Assembly: GCA_017938485.1 (NCBI GenBank) | Contig: JAGBBM010000048.1 | Span: 1-57,733 of the forward strand | DNA: 57,733 bases | Source: Lachnospiraceae bacterium | Lineage (GTDB): Bacteria > Bacillota > Clostridia > Lachnospirales > Lachnospiraceae | Direction of reading: 5' to 3' | Shown here: piece after piece, positions 43,552 through 52,796 of the stretch | Layout: every line of letters starts with the position of its first letter | Numbering within the stretch: position 1 is the stretch's first letter | The notes under the pieces: model-generated | Told to the model about the DNA's origin: nothing | The model's database searches: none | What the model saw: the letters and a program-made list of their open reading frames with translations, nothing else | Position numbers and translations under genes: made by a program

Positions 43552-46500
43552 TTATTTGTCCGTAATCTCTGCGTGAAGCTCCTGTAAGCTCTTAACTTCA
43601 TTAGCTTCGTGAGTTCTTACATACTGAATACCTGATGCTGTAGCCTTAGCTGCTGCGATAGTAGTCATATAAGGAACTCTAGCCTTTATTGCTGCCTTTC
43701 TAAGGTAACTGTCATCATTTACACTGTCCTTGCCAACTGGTGAGTTGATGATAAGGTCAATCTCTCCGTTTGTGATAGCATCTAATGTATTTGGACGGCC
43801 CTCAGAAACCTTTTTAATCTTTTCAGCAGGAATGCCAGCAGCAGTAATTACTTCGTAGGTGTTGCCAGTTGCTCTAATCTTAAATCCGTTGTCTGCAAGC
43901 TTTCTGGCTACGTCAACAACCTCTGCCTTATCCTTGCGGTTGACTGATATAAGAACTGTACCCTCAAGTGGAAGCTTTGAACCAACACCCTCTTGAGCCT
44001 TGAAGAAAGCTTCACCATATGAAGGAGAAAGTCCAAGTACCTCACCTGTTGAACGCATCTCTGGTCCAAGAACTGGGTCAACCTCCTGGAACATATTGAA
44101 TGGGAATGCAGCTTCCTTTACACCATAGTTAGGAATGTTCTGCTCCTTAAGAGCTGGAACTGGTGATGGGTTACCTGTAAGCTCTGAAGTGATAATCTCA
44201 GTAGCAAGTGGTACCATACGGATGTTACATACCTTTGATACAAGAGGTACTGTACGTGATGCTCTTGGGTTTGCCTCGAGCACGTATACTTTGCCATTCT
44301 CGATTGCATACTGCATGTTCATAAGACCCTTAACGTGCATTTCTTCTGCAATCTTTCTAGTGTATTCTTTTATAGTCTTAACATTCTCCTCAGAAATGTG
44401 AACTGAAGGAATGATACAAGCTGAGTCACCTGAGTGAACACCTGCAAGCTCGATATGCTCCATAACAGCTGGAACAAATGCGTGAGTACCATCACTTATA
44501 GCATCTGCCTCACACTCAAGAGCGTGGTTGAGGAATCTATCTATAAGGATAGGTCTGTCTGGAGTTACACCAACAGCAGCTGCCATGTATCCCTGGAGTG
44601 CCTCCTCATCGTATACAACTTCCATACCACGTCCGCCAAGAACGTAAGAAGGACGAACCATAACAGGGTAACCAATCTTATTTGCAATATCTCTAGCTTC
44701 CTCGAAGTTAACAGCCATACCTGACTCTGGCATAGGAATCTCAAGTTTCTCCATCATCTCACGGAACAAGTCTCTATCCTCTGCAAGGTCGATAACAGAA
44801 GGTGAAGTTCCAAGAATCTTAACACCGTTCTTCTCGAGGTCTGCTGCAAGGTTAAGTGGAGTCTGACCACCGAACTGTGCGATAACACCAAGTGGCTTCT
44901 CCTTATTGTAAATACTAAGAACATCTTCAAGTGTAAGAGGCTCAAAGTATAACTTATCTGAAGTATCATAATCTGTTGAAACTGTCTCTGGGTTACAGTT
45001 TACAATGATTGTCTCAAAGCCAAGCTTCTTAAGAGCAAGTGCTGCGTGAACACAACAGTAGTCGAACTCGATACCCTGACCGATACGGTTAGGACCACCG
45101 CCTAAGATCATAATCTTCTTGTTATCTGAAACTGGGTTCTTGTCCTCGGCGTTGTAAGTTGAGTAGTAGTAAGCACTGTCCTCTGTACCGCTTACGTGAA
45201 CACCTTCCCAAGCTTCCTCAACACCAAGAGCAATACGCTTATTTCTAATGTCATCCTCAGAAATTTCAAGAAGCTGACTTAAATATTTGTCTGAGAAACC
45301 ATCCTTCTTAGCTTGTATAAGAAGCTCATCTGCTGGTAAGCTACCCTTAGACTTAAGGATTTCTTCCTCTAACATAACAAGTTCTCTCATCTGGTCGATG
45401 AAGTAATGCTTAACCTTAGTGAGCTCGTGAATCTCTTCGTTAGTAGCACCCTTTCTAAGAGCCTCATACATAACGAAATGTCTCTCACTTGAAGGAGTGA
45501 TAAGGAGCTTAAGTAATTCTTCCTTAGAAAGTGTGTCGAAGTTCTTTGCGTGACCGAGACCATAACGTCCAATCTCAAGACTTCTTATAGCTTTCTGGAA
45601 TGCTTCCTTATAGTTCTTACCGATACTCATAACCTCACCAACGGCACGCATCTGAGTACCAAGCTTATCCTGAACACCCTTGAACTTCTCGAAAGCCCAA
45701 CGAGCAAACTTAATTACTACATAATCTCCATCTGGAACGTACTTGTCGAGAGTACCATACTTACCACATGGAATATCTTTAAGTGTAAGTCCTGCAGCAA
45801 GCATAGCTGAAACTAAAGCGATTGGGAAACCAGTTGCCTTAGATGCAAGTGCTGAAGAACGTGAAGTACGAGGATTTATTTCAATAACTATGATACGGTC
45901 TGAAACAGGGTCGTGAGCAAACTGTACGTTTGTACCACCGATAACCTGAACTGACTCAACAATCTTGTATGCCTGCTCCTGAAGTCTTGCCTGACACTCC
46001 TTAGAGATAGTGAGCATAGGTGCAGAACAGAAGGAATCACCTGTATGAACTCCAAGTGGGTCAATGTTTTCGATGAAACATACTGTAATCATATTGCCAT
46101 CTGCATCACGAACAATCTCAAGTTCAAGCTCTTCCCAACCTAGGATAGACTCTTCAACGAGAACCTGTCCAACTAAGGATGCCTGAAGACCTCTAGCACA
46201 TACAGTCTTTAACTCTTCCTTATTATATACGAGACCGCCACCGGCACCACCCATAGTGTATGCTGGACGAAGAACTACAGGGTAGCCAAGTTTGTCAGCA
46301 ATAGCAAGTGCCTCATCTACTGTGTAAGCAACCTCACTACGAGCCATCTCGATTCCAAGCTCATCCATAGTCTTCTTAAACTCGATACGGTCTTCGCCAC
46401 GCTCAATAGCGTCTACCTGTACACCGATAACCTGTACATTGTATTTATCTAAAACTCCTGCCTTGTATAACTCTTCACAGAGGTTTAATCCTGACTGTCC

Positions 46501-46773
46501 ACCTAAGTTAGGTAAAAGTGCGTCTGGGCGCTCCTTTGCAATAATCTGCTCAAGTCTATCTACATTAAGTGGTTCAATGTAAGTAACATCAGCAGTTTCT
46601 GGATCAGTCATTATAGTAGCAGGGTTTGAATTAACCAAAACAATTTCGTAACCAAGCTTTCTGAGTGCCTTACAAGCCTGAGTACCGGAATAGTCGAATT
46701 CACATGCCTGTCCGATTATGATAGGACCGGAACCAATAATGAGTATTTTATTAATATCTGTTCTTTTTGGCAT
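43552..46773 (-). CDS. carB: Carbamoyl-phosphate synthase large subunit
   Basis: A full-length 1073-residue enzyme with two homologous ATP-grasp halves, each opening with a nucleotide loop (GSGPIIIGQACEFDYSG and GGGPNRIGQGIEFDY). The ATP-grasp motifs YPVVLRPAYTMGGAGGG and YPVMVRPSYVLGGRGMEV follow, and a C-terminal allosteric MGS-like domain (about 930-1073) contains KATGNTY-like RATGNTYEV. It makes carbamoyl phosphate for arginine and pyrimidines with glutamine-derived ammonia from CarA. The carA gene is not adjacent in this window. AGGAGG precedes the ATG. Confidence 0.97.
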   Translation of the reverse strand: MPKRTDINKILIIGSGPIIIGQACEFDYSGTQACKALRKLGYEIVLVNSNPATIMTDPETADVTYIEPLNVDRLEQIIAKERPDALLPNLGGQSGLNLCEELYKAGVLDKYNVQVIGVQVDAIERGEDRIEFKKTMDELGIEMARSEVAYTVDEALAIADKLGYPVVLRPAYTMGGAGGGLVYNKEELKTVCARGLQASLVGQVLVEESILGWEELELEIVRDADGNMITVCFIENIDPLGVHTGDSFCSAPMLTISKECQARLQEQAYKIVESVQVIGGTNVQFAHDPVSDRIIVIEINPRTSRSSALASKATGFPIALVSAMLAAGLTLKDIPCGKYGTLDKYVPDGDYVVIKFARWAFEKFKGVQDKLGTQMRAVGEVMSIGKNYKEAFQKAIRSLEIGRYGLGHAKNFDTLSKEELLKLLITPSSERHFVMYEALRKGATNEEIHELTKVKHYFIDQMRELVMLEEEILKSKGSLPADELLIQAKKDGFSDKYLSQLLEISEDDIRNKRIALGVEEAWEGVHVSGTEDSAYYYSTYNAEDKNPVSDNKKIMILGGGPNRIGQGIEFDYCCVHAALALKKLGFETIIVNCNPETVSTDYDTSDKLYFEPLTLEDVLSIYNKEKPLGVIAQFGGQTPLNLAADLEKNGVKILGTSPSVIDLAEDRDLFREMMEKLEIPMPESGMAVNFEEARDIANKIGYPVMVRPSYVLGGRGMEVVYDEEALQGYMAAAVGVTPDRPILIDRFLNHALECEADAISDGTHAFVPAVMEHIELAGVHSGDSACIIPSVHISEENVKTIKEYTRKIAEEMHVKGLMNMQYAIENGKVYVLEANPRASRTVPLVSKVCNIRMVPLATEIITSELTGNPSPVPALKEQNIPNYGVKEAAFPFNMFQEVDPVLGPEMRSTGEVLGLSPSYGEAFFKAQEGVGSKLPLEGTVLISVNRKDKAEVVDVARKLADNGFKIRATGNTYEVITAAGIPAEKIKKVSEGRPNTLDAITNGEIDLIINSPVGKDSVNDDSYLRKAAIKARVPYMTTIAAAKATASGIQYVRTHEANEVKSLQELHAEITDK

Positions 46774-47084
46774 AGTTATGTCCTCCTTATATTCTCTAAA
46801 ATATTATATAGAAAAACAGAAAAATAACAAGTTTTTTTTCAAGTTTTTTTAATAAAATTTTTACTAATTAAAATATTGTCTGAAAACACACGCAAAAAAC
46901 TTGATAAAATCTATAGATAAACAACGCAAAATGCTTATTATGTGACAAGAAAATCTTGAAAAAAATCCTATCATTGTTATAATTAACCATAAATCGAATA
47001 AAAAATGAATTATTGTGTGATTTTTGCGATTATTAAGTAAGACTTGATGTGATACAATAAATTGTACAAAAGAGGAGGGGTAAT
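46774..47084. other. 311-bp divergent intergenic region, very AT-rich
   Basis: It holds the carB promoter on one side and a weak promoter toward the Dabb gene on the other (TTATTA, 17 bp, TACAAT near 47054). No PyrR-type attenuator or other structured leader is evident before carB; its leader is short. Otherwise nothing identifiable. Confidence 0.4.
46803..46830 (-). promoter_or_regulatory. Promoter of carB
   Basis: Minus strand TTGTTA (46825-46830), 16-bp spacer, TATAAT (46803-46808), 30 bases before the start codon. Confidence 0.55.
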
Positions 47085-47387
47085 ATGGTAAAGCATATTA
47101 TATTATGGCAGCTAAAGGATGAGTTTACTGAGGAGAAAAAGCAGGAGATACGAGCTGGCATAAAAAAAGGTTTGGAAGGTCTTATGGGACAGATTCCAGG
47201 TCTTTTGGATATAAAGGTACAAGCAGAGTTTCTTCCATCTTCGAATGTAGATGTTATGCTTGATTCAACTTTTGAAAGTGAAGAGGCTCTTAAGGGTTAT
47301 GCAGTTCATCCAGCCCATGTAGCAGTAGCGGATGGTGCGGTAAGACCATATACTAAAACAAGGGCCTGCATAGATTATGAGGTGTAA
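47085..47387 (+). CDS. Dabb-family (stress-responsive alpha/beta-barrel) protein
   Basis: A 100-residue ferredoxin-like-fold protein: VKHIILWQLKDEFTEE at the start and YAVHPAHVAVAD near the end are the family's hallmarks. Dabb proteins dimerise into a barrel; bacterial members' substrates are mostly unknown. GAGGAGG precedes the ATG. Its stop overlaps the next gene's first possible ATG, so it is translationally coupled to the DUF3137 gene. Confidence 0.85.
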   Translation: MVKHIILWQLKDEFTEEKKQEIRAGIKKGLEGLMGQIPGLLDIKVQAEFLPSSNVDVMLDSTFESEEALKGYAVHPAHVAVADGAVRPYTKTRACIDYEV

Positions 47388-47389
47388 TG

Positions 47390-48331
47390 ATGGATATATA
47401 TTCGCAGCTTGAACATCTCAGGCAAAAAAGTAATAATTGGGGAAATTTATGCATAGGTGCATTTGTAATGTTCTTTGTTCTTTTATTTATACTACCATTC
47501 ATAGTTATTGGTCTTGGCCCATCTATGAATAGAAATATCGACCCGAATGAATTCAAAATACTTTTTTGGGTTATAGGTATGGGATTTATGGTGCTCATTG
47601 CTGTTGCTTCCGTTCAGAAGAGTAAATACTACAAACAGTTTCAGAGTCTGTACAAGAACAACTTTCTTGTGGGATTACTTAGACAGTGGTTTCCGGATGC
47701 CCAGTTTAACTGGGAGCAAGGATTTACGGAACAGGCAGTAAATGCTGTAGGACTTGTGGAGAGAGGTAATCGTTTTCATTCTGAGGACTTTATCTGCGGA
47801 ACCTACAACGGAGTATTTTTTGAACAGTCTGATGTAACCATTAAAAGAGTTGTAAGATCAGGAAAACATACTCACACGTATACACATTTTAAGGGTAGGA
47901 TGTTTACCTTTAATTATGATATGAAGGACATAGCCTCCACCTTGGTGTTTTCTGATAGCTTTGGCTATAAAGGACATGGTTTCAATCTTAGATATGAAAA
48001 AGTACCTGTAGAGAGTGTACATTTTAATGACAAATTTAAGATTAGGTCAGTAAGACCGGTAGACGCATTTTATGTGCTTACACCACAGATGATGGAATGT
48101 GTTATGAGGCTGAATGATTACCTAGGGAATATAGCCCTACATTTTACTCCTGGAAAGGTTCATGTAGGATTTAATACAAATATAAATGCCTTCGACGTGA
48201 ATGTTAAAAATCCTATAGATTTTAGACGTGAAGCTGAACTTAGAAGACAGGATATGCAGATTATCATAGATATAATCAATGCACTTAAGATAAGCAATGA
48301 TAATAAACCAATATATAATAATCAATTTTAA
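47390..48331 (+). CDS. DUF3137 membrane protein
   Basis: A 313-residue protein with two N-terminal helices (FVMFFVLLFILPFIVIGL and FWVIGMGFMVLIAVASV) and a soluble domain with FICGTYNGVFFEQSDV and KGRMFTFNYD, the pattern of the DUF3137 family. These are commonly encoded beside LemA, as here (16 nt upstream of it). GAGGTG fits ATG 47390 better than the overlapping ATG at 47387. Function unknown; probably an envelope protein acting with LemA. Confidence 0.8.
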   Translation: MDIYSQLEHLRQKSNNWGNLCIGAFVMFFVLLFILPFIVIGLGPSMNRNIDPNEFKILFWVIGMGFMVLIAVASVQKSKYYKQFQSLYKNNFLVGLLRQWFPDAQFNWEQGFTEQAVNAVGLVERGNRFHSEDFICGTYNGVFFEQSDVTIKRVVRSGKHTHTYTHFKGRMFTFNYDMKDIASTLVFSDSFGYKGHGFNLRYEKVPVESVHFNDKFKIRSVRPVDAFYVLTPQMMECVMRLNDYLGNIALHFTPGKVHVGFNTNINAFDVNVKNPIDFRREAELRRQDMQIIIDIINALKISNDNKPIYNNQF

Positions 48332-48346
48332 GGAGGATTTATAATT

Positions 48347-48889
48347 ATGGAAGGTGTAGTAATTGCAATTTTAGCAGTGATAGTAGTGATTGTGCTTTGG
48401 TACATAGGTACAAGCAACAGTATCAAAACTATGGAGCTTAAGGTAAAAGAGGGAGAGTCTGGTATCGATGTAGCTCTCACAAAGAGATACGATACTCTTA
48501 CTAAGATGCTTGATGTGGTTAAGGGTTATATGGCTCATGAGCAGGCAACATTAGTTCAGTTAGTTCAGCTTCGTAGCGGTATGTCTATGAACGAGCGTAA
48601 TATGGCTAACAAGAATATGGATGAGGTTGCAAAGCAGATTAACATTATGGCAGAAAACTATCCAGAGCTTAAGTCAAGCAACAACTTCGTTATGCTTCAG
48701 AACACTATAACAGATGTAGAGGAGCATCTTCAGGCTGCAAGAAGACTTTACAACTCAAATGTAAATGCTTACAACGCAAAGATAGTTGTATTCCCTAACA
48801 GTATAGTTGCTAATGCTATGGGAGCCAGCCAGAAGCAGTTCTTTGAGGCTGAGGAGACAAAACGCCAGGATGTACAGATGACATTCTAA
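48347..48889 (+). CDS. lemA: LemA family protein
   Basis: A 180-residue protein with an N-terminal anchor helix (VVIAILAVIVVIVLWYIG) and a four-helix coiled domain: GIDVALTKRYDTLTKMLDVV, HEQATLVQLVQLR, ENYPELKSSNNFVMLQ, ARRLYNSNVNAYNAKIVVFP. These segments are diagnostic. AAGGAGG precedes the ATG. It ends the Dabb-DUF3137-LemA operon at a strong hairpin. LemA's biochemical role is not established. Confidence 0.95.
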   Translation: MEGVVIAILAVIVVIVLWYIGTSNSIKTMELKVKEGESGIDVALTKRYDTLTKMLDVVKGYMAHEQATLVQLVQLRSGMSMNERNMANKNMDEVAKQINIMAENYPELKSSNNFVMLQNTITDVEEHLQAARRLYNSNVNAYNAKIVVFPNSIVANAMGASQKQFFEAEETKRQDVQMTF

Positions 48890-48913
48890 TAAAAGAATAA
48901 GCAAGTATAAGAA

Positions 48914-48948
48914 CAGCTCTTGAAATGATTTCAAGGGCTGATTTTTTT
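48914..48948 (+). terminator. Intrinsic terminator after lemA
   Basis: CAGCTCTTGAAAT pairs with ATTTCAAGGGCTG (48914-48940, one U.G), followed by T7 (48942-48948). Confidence 0.85.
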
Positions 48949-48968
48949 GATTGAGAAATCTTATCAAT

Positions 48969-48998
48969 TTACCACTACGTTTTTATTTGAGTTATAAT
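48969..48998 (+). promoter_or_regulatory. Candidate promoter upstream of the ZIP gene
   Basis: TTACCA (48969-48974), 18-bp spacer, TATAAT (48993-48998). It would transcribe the decayed region at 49059 and possibly the ZIP gene. Confidence 0.4.
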
Positions 48999-49058
48999 AT
49001 ATCCTATGTTAAAATCAAAGTATCAAAATGTAGTACATAGGGAGCATATAAGATATTT

Positions 49059-49230
49059 ATGAAACTTGAAATTGGAAGACCAACAGATGAAGCAAACAGA
49101 GAAAAGAATAGCTTTTATGGATAAAAAAGCATCATTTAACAATTATTTGCATATGCTAATATGACGTAGATAAAAATGGAATAGTATCGCTTATTACGGA
49201 TGGTATTTCATTACTTGGGAGGATAATATT
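49059..49230 (+). pseudogene. Possible remnant of a ribbon-helix-helix type antitoxin/regulator
   Basis: A 21-codon frame MKLEIGRPTDEANREKNSFY-G ends at TAA 49122-49124. GRPTDE at the N-terminus is typical of small DNA-binding RHH antitoxins. Shortly downstream another frame reads KNGIVSLITDGISLLG, similar to the final helix of such proteins. The two parts are in different frames with stops between, so if real the gene is broken. The match is weak. Confidence 0.3.
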
Positions 49231-50016
49231 ATGAAAGAGGTAATGCTTGCTATATGGATTCCCTTTTTGGGAACTGCCCTTGGCTCAGCCTGTGTGCTGT
49301 TTATGAAGGGACAACTTAACGACAAAGTACAAAAAGCACTTTCCGGCTTTGCAGGAGGAGTAATGATTGCGGCATCAGTATGGTCCCTTCTTATTCCAGC
49401 CATAGAATTATCGGAAGAAAGTGGAATGGGTAAACTCTCATTTGCTCCTGCAGCAGTGGGACTTATGCTCGGTGTATTATTCTTGTTGTTACTGGATAAA
49501 ATAATACCACACTTACATCTTGGTGAAGAAAAGAATGAGGGACCACAGGTACCTCTTAAAAAATCCACTATGCTTATTCTTGCGGTTACATTGCATAATA
49601 TACCAGAGGGTATGGCAGTAGGTGTTACCTTTGCCGGTATGCTTTCAGGTGAGGCCCATATAACCTTTATGGGAGCTATGGCACTTACTATAGGTATTGC
49701 GGTTCAAAACTTTCCAGAGGGAGCAATTATATCTATGCCGGTCTGTGCATCAGGTGCAGGTAAGAAAAAGGCATTTTTGTATGGAACTTTGTCCGGTGTG
49801 GTTGAACCCTTGGGGGCACTTTTAACTATATGGTTGTCTAGTTATCTGCTTGGAGTTATGCCATATCTTTTGGCTTTTTCGGCAGGTGCAATGATATATG
49901 TTGTTGTAGAAGAACTTATTCCAGAGTCCGCAGCAGGAGAGCATTCTAACATCGGAACTATAGGCTTTGCCTTAGGCTTTGTTGTTATGATGATACTTGA
50001 TGTGGCACTTGGATAA
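49231..50016 (+). CDS. ZIP-family metal transporter
   Basis: A 261-residue protein with about eight helices. The metal pathway motifs are LHNIPEGMAVG (helix 4) and QNFPEGAIIS (helix 5, Gln replacing His), as in ZupT/ZIPB-type importers of zinc, iron or manganese. A His-containing loop (IIPHLHLGEE) precedes helix 4. GGGAGG lies upstream of the ATG. The rubredoxin gene follows after 19 nt. Which metal it carries is not shown by sequence; iron would suit the neighbour. Confidence 0.9.
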   Translation: MKEVMLAIWIPFLGTALGSACVLFMKGQLNDKVQKALSGFAGGVMIAASVWSLLIPAIELSEESGMGKLSFAPAAVGLMLGVLFLLLLDKIIPHLHLGEEKNEGPQVPLKKSTMLILAVTLHNIPEGMAVGVTFAGMLSGEAHITFMGAMALTIGIAVQNFPEGAIISMPVCASGAGKKKAFLYGTLSGVVEPLGALLTIWLSSYLLGVMPYLLAFSAGAMIYVVVEELIPESAAGEHSNIGTIGFALGFVVMMILDVALG

Positions 50017-50035
50017 ATTATAAGGAGGTAGACAT

Positions 50036-50686
50036 ATGGATAAAAAGGTAATGGAGAAACTAAGCTACGGTCTTTTTGTATGTACAGCAAGGGATGGTGA
50101 CAAGGATAATGGATGCATTATTAATACTGCAACCCAGGTTACGTCAACACCTAACAGAGTGACAGTAGCTATAAACAAGGATAATTACACCCATGATATG
50201 GTGGTAAAAACCAAAGCTATGAATGTATCGGTTATAAGTGAGGATGCAAGCTTTGATATGTTCAAGCATTTTGGCTTCCAGTCAGGAAGGGATGTAGATA
50301 AATTCAGTGCTACTTCAGGGGAGTGGATGAAGGAGAATATTTCCTCCTGCAAGAGGGCTGATAATGGTATTATGTACATCGCAGAGGGAGTTAATTCATA
50401 TCTTTCATTGTCTGTTTATGATATGGTGGATCTTGGCACACACACATTATTTATCTGTGATGTGACAGGTGGAGAGGTGTTAAATGACACTGCTTCCGCA
50501 ACTTATGCCTACTACCATAAGCACATTAAAACTCAGGTGGAGAAGATAGGTACTACACCAGAGGGAAAAACTGTTTGGAAATGTAAGATATGTGGATATG
50601 TGTATGAAGGTGAGGATTTACCGGAAGATTTCATCTGTCCATGGTGCAAGCATCCCGCATCAGATTTTGAAAAAGTAGTTATGTAG
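50036..50686 (+). CDS. hrb: High-molecular-weight rubredoxin (flavin reductase-rubredoxin fusion)
   Basis: A 216-residue fusion. Residues 1-155 are a flavin-reductase-like FMN domain (SYGLFVCTARDG, TQVTSTPNRVTVAINK). The C-terminal 45 residues are a rubredoxin with CKICGYVYEGE and CPWCKHPASDFE supplying four Cys for one iron. Such proteins pass electrons to flavodiiron NO or oxygen reductases in acetogens and related anaerobes. No flavodiiron gene is adjacent here. AAGGAGG precedes the ATG; it follows the ZIP gene closely. Confidence 0.88.
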   Translation: MDKKVMEKLSYGLFVCTARDGDKDNGCIINTATQVTSTPNRVTVAINKDNYTHDMVVKTKAMNVSVISEDASFDMFKHFGFQSGRDVDKFSATSGEWMKENISSCKRADNGIMYIAEGVNSYLSLSVYDMVDLGTHTLFICDVTGGEVLNDTASATYAYYHKHIKTQVEKIGTTPEGKTVWKCKICGYVYEGEDLPEDFICPWCKHPASDFEKVVM

Positions 50687-50689
50687 AAA

Positions 50690-50721
50690 AAAACGCCAGC
50701 TTTTATAAAGGCTGGCGTTTT
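50690..50721. terminator. Bidirectional terminator
   Basis: AAAACGCCAGC (50690-50700) pairs with GCTGGCGTTTT (50711-50721), separating hrb from the convergent upp. Confidence 0.85.
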
Positions 50722-50734
50722 ATTATGTGTATAG

Positions 50735-51376
50735 TTATATAGTTCCAAAAATTCTGTCCCCTGCATCTCCAAGACCTGGGCAGATATATGCATTTTCATT
50801 TAAGCATCTGTCTAGCTGTCCTACATACACTTGTATGTCTGGGTGAGCCGAAGTTAATTTTTCAAGTCCTTCAGGTGCTGCAATTATTGACATAAATTTT
50901 ATGGTTTTTCCACCGGAAGCTTTGATTTTATCTATAGCGTCACAAGCTGAACCACCTGTGGCAAGCATAGGGTCAACTACCAGTATAGTTCGTTCCTCTA
51001 TAGGCTTAGGTAATTTGCAATAATACTCCTGTGGGAGATGTGTGAATTCGTCTCTATATAATCCAATGTGGCCCACTTTTGCAGTAGGTACAAGGGCAAG
51101 CAACCCACTTACCATACCTAGCCCTGCTCGGAGTATAGGTACTATGGCTGGCTTTGGACATGCCATAACTGGAGTGGTACAAGTTTCTATAGGTGTTTCC
51201 ATCTCCACATCAGTAAGAGGTATATCTTTTAGGGCCTCATAGCCCATAAGAAGAGATATCTCTTCGATGAGTTTTCTGAATTCATTTGTGCCAGTATTCT
51301 TGTCTCTTAGTAGAGATATCTTGTGTTTAATCAAAGGGTGGTCTAAGATGAATACATTTTCTTTTTTTGTGCTCAT
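50735..51376 (-). CDS. upp: Uracil phosphoribosyltransferase
   Basis: A 213-residue salvage enzyme converting uracil and PRPP to UMP. Motifs: [14 protein letters not shown], the PRPP site [17 protein letters not shown], and the uracil-binding C-terminus [25 protein letters not shown] precedes the ATG. It is single, divergent from the VWA/ATPase operon. Confidence 0.97.
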   Translation of the reverse strand: MSTKKENVFILDHPLIKHKISLLRDKNTGTNEFRKLIEEISLLMGYEALKDIPLTDVEMETPIETCTTPVMACPKPAIVPILRAGLGMVSGLLALVPTAKVGHIGLYRDEFTHLPQEYYCKLPKPIEERTILVVDPMLATGGSACDAIDKIKASGGKTIKFMSIIAAPEGLEKLTSAHPDIQVYVGQLDRCLNENAYICPGLGDAGDRIFGTI

Positions 51377-51460
51377 AATTCATACCTCCTTTTGTTTCGA
51401 AAAGGTCTTTTGTTAGTGTGTTTCTATCTGCATTAATTATAGCATAATTCATATTAGATA

Positions 51461-51469
51461 TGGTATACT
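51461..51469 (+). promoter_or_regulatory. Extended -10 promoter of the VWA/ATPase operon
   Basis: TGGTATACT (51461-51469), an extended -10 without a recognisable -35. The predicted start near 51476 leaves a short leader before ATG 51495. Confidence 0.4.
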
Positions 51470-51494
51470 TTGATTAAATATTATGGAGAAAAAT

Positions 51495-52796
51495 ATGGAA
51501 GAGCAAATATCAAAAGATAAACTTAATCAAGTGCTTAGTATGTCGGAAGAGATTATATCTTTGGCAAGAGATATATTGACAGTCAGATTCCGCTTTTTTG
51601 ATGTGCCTCTTTATATGATAAGCTTTGTTCCTAAGGAAAAATGTGGTGGATTTTTTTCTTGCAATCAACAAGTTTTGTATGACCCTAAAATATTACTTAA
51701 AAGTTATATGAAGGAACCTGGACTTGTTACCAGACTATATCTTCATGAAGTGTTACATATGATTTTTATGCATGAGTTTAATGCTTTGAAATTAGAAAAA
51801 AGATATTGGGATTTGGCTACGGATATAGCTGTGGAAAATATAATTTTAGAATTTGATATTCCAGAGGCTAAACTTTCTGATGATACAAAAAGAAAACAGA
51901 TAATAGATGGTTTGTCAAAAAAAGTTGAACCCTTTACGGCAGAAAAACTGTATAAGGAATTTTTGAACGATTCTTCTTGGGGAAAGTGCTTGGAGGAATA
52001 TGAAGAAATTTTTTCTCTAGATGTTCACAAGTGGTATGAGAAAGATGAAGCTACAAGTTATATTCGGAAAGAAGATATGGAAAAGCTGGCAAGACGGATT
52101 AAGACGGAACTTGAGGCTTTTTCGAAGGATAAAAATAACTCGGTTAGTTTGTATCAAAATATAAAAGAACTCACGAAAGAGCATTATGATTATAGGGAGA
52201 TTCTAAAAGCCTTTACGGTGCAAGGTGAAGAGGTAACCGTAAACGATGATGAATTTGATTACATATATTATACCTATGGTCTTGATACTTATGGAGACAT
52301 GCCTCTTGTGGAACCCTTAGAATATAGAGAGGTTAATAAAATCAAAGAATTTGTTATTGCTATAGATACTTCTGCTTCCTGTAGGGGTGAGATAGTAAAG
52401 AAGTTTCTTGAGAAAACATATAATATACTTCTTGAAACAGAAAGCTTCTTTTCGAAGGTTAATTTGCACATTGTTCAGTGTGACGCTCAACTTAGGAGGG
52501 ATACACACATAAGCTCTGCGTTAGAGTTTGAGGAATTTGTGAGAACTGGCAAGCTCGAAGGCTTCGGCGGTACGGATTTTAGACCGGTATTTGAATATGT
52601 GGATGAGCTTATAGAAAAAGGTGAATTTGAGAATTTAAAGGGACTAATATATTTTACTGACGGATATGGTGTGTATCCGGAGAGGATGCCTTCCTACGAT
52701 GTTATGTTTGCCTTTTTAAATGAGGATAATCATCGTGAAAAAGTGCCGGGATGGGCTATGGAAGTTATATTGGAGGATGAACTAAATGAACATTAA
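51495..52796 (+). CDS. VWA-like metallopeptidase-fold protein (DUF2201/COG3864 type)
   Basis: A 433-residue protein. The N-terminal half has a zincin-like LHEVLHMIFMHEF (HExxH) motif followed by a conserved DIAVENIIL. The C-terminal half is a von Willebrand A domain with the metal-ion site DTSAS (AIDTSASCRGE) and a later FTDGYG. ATG 51495 (GGAGA upstream) is preferred to 51483. Its end overlaps the AAA+ gene by 11 nt. VWA/MoxR pairs work as chaperones that load metals or remodel partner proteins; this pair's target is unknown. Confidence 0.82.
   Translation: MEEQISKDKLNQVLSMSEEIISLARDILTVRFRFFDVPLYMISFVPKEKCGGFFSCNQQVLYDPKILLKSYMKEPGLVTRLYLHEVLHMIFMHEFNALKLEKRYWDLATDIAVENIILEFDIPEAKLSDDTKRKQIIDGLSKKVEPFTAEKLYKEFLNDSSWGKCLEEYEEIFSLDVHKWYEKDEATSYIRKEDMEKLARRIKTELEAFSKDKNNSVSLYQNIKELTKEHYDYREILKAFTVQGEEVTVNDDEFDYIYYTYGLDTYGDMPLVEPLEYREVNKIKEFVIAIDTSASCRGEIVKKFLEKTYNILLETESFFSKVNLHIVQCDAQLRRDTHISSALEFEEFVRTGKLEGFGGTDFRPVFEYVDELIEKGEFENLKGLIYFTDGYGVYPERMPSYDVMFAFLNEDNHREKVPGWAMEVILEDELNEH

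Noticed and set aside
43552-46773. Long antisense frames inside carB and glnA
   Set aside because: They are shadows of strongly biased coding sequence on the minus strand, without ribosome sites or motifs.
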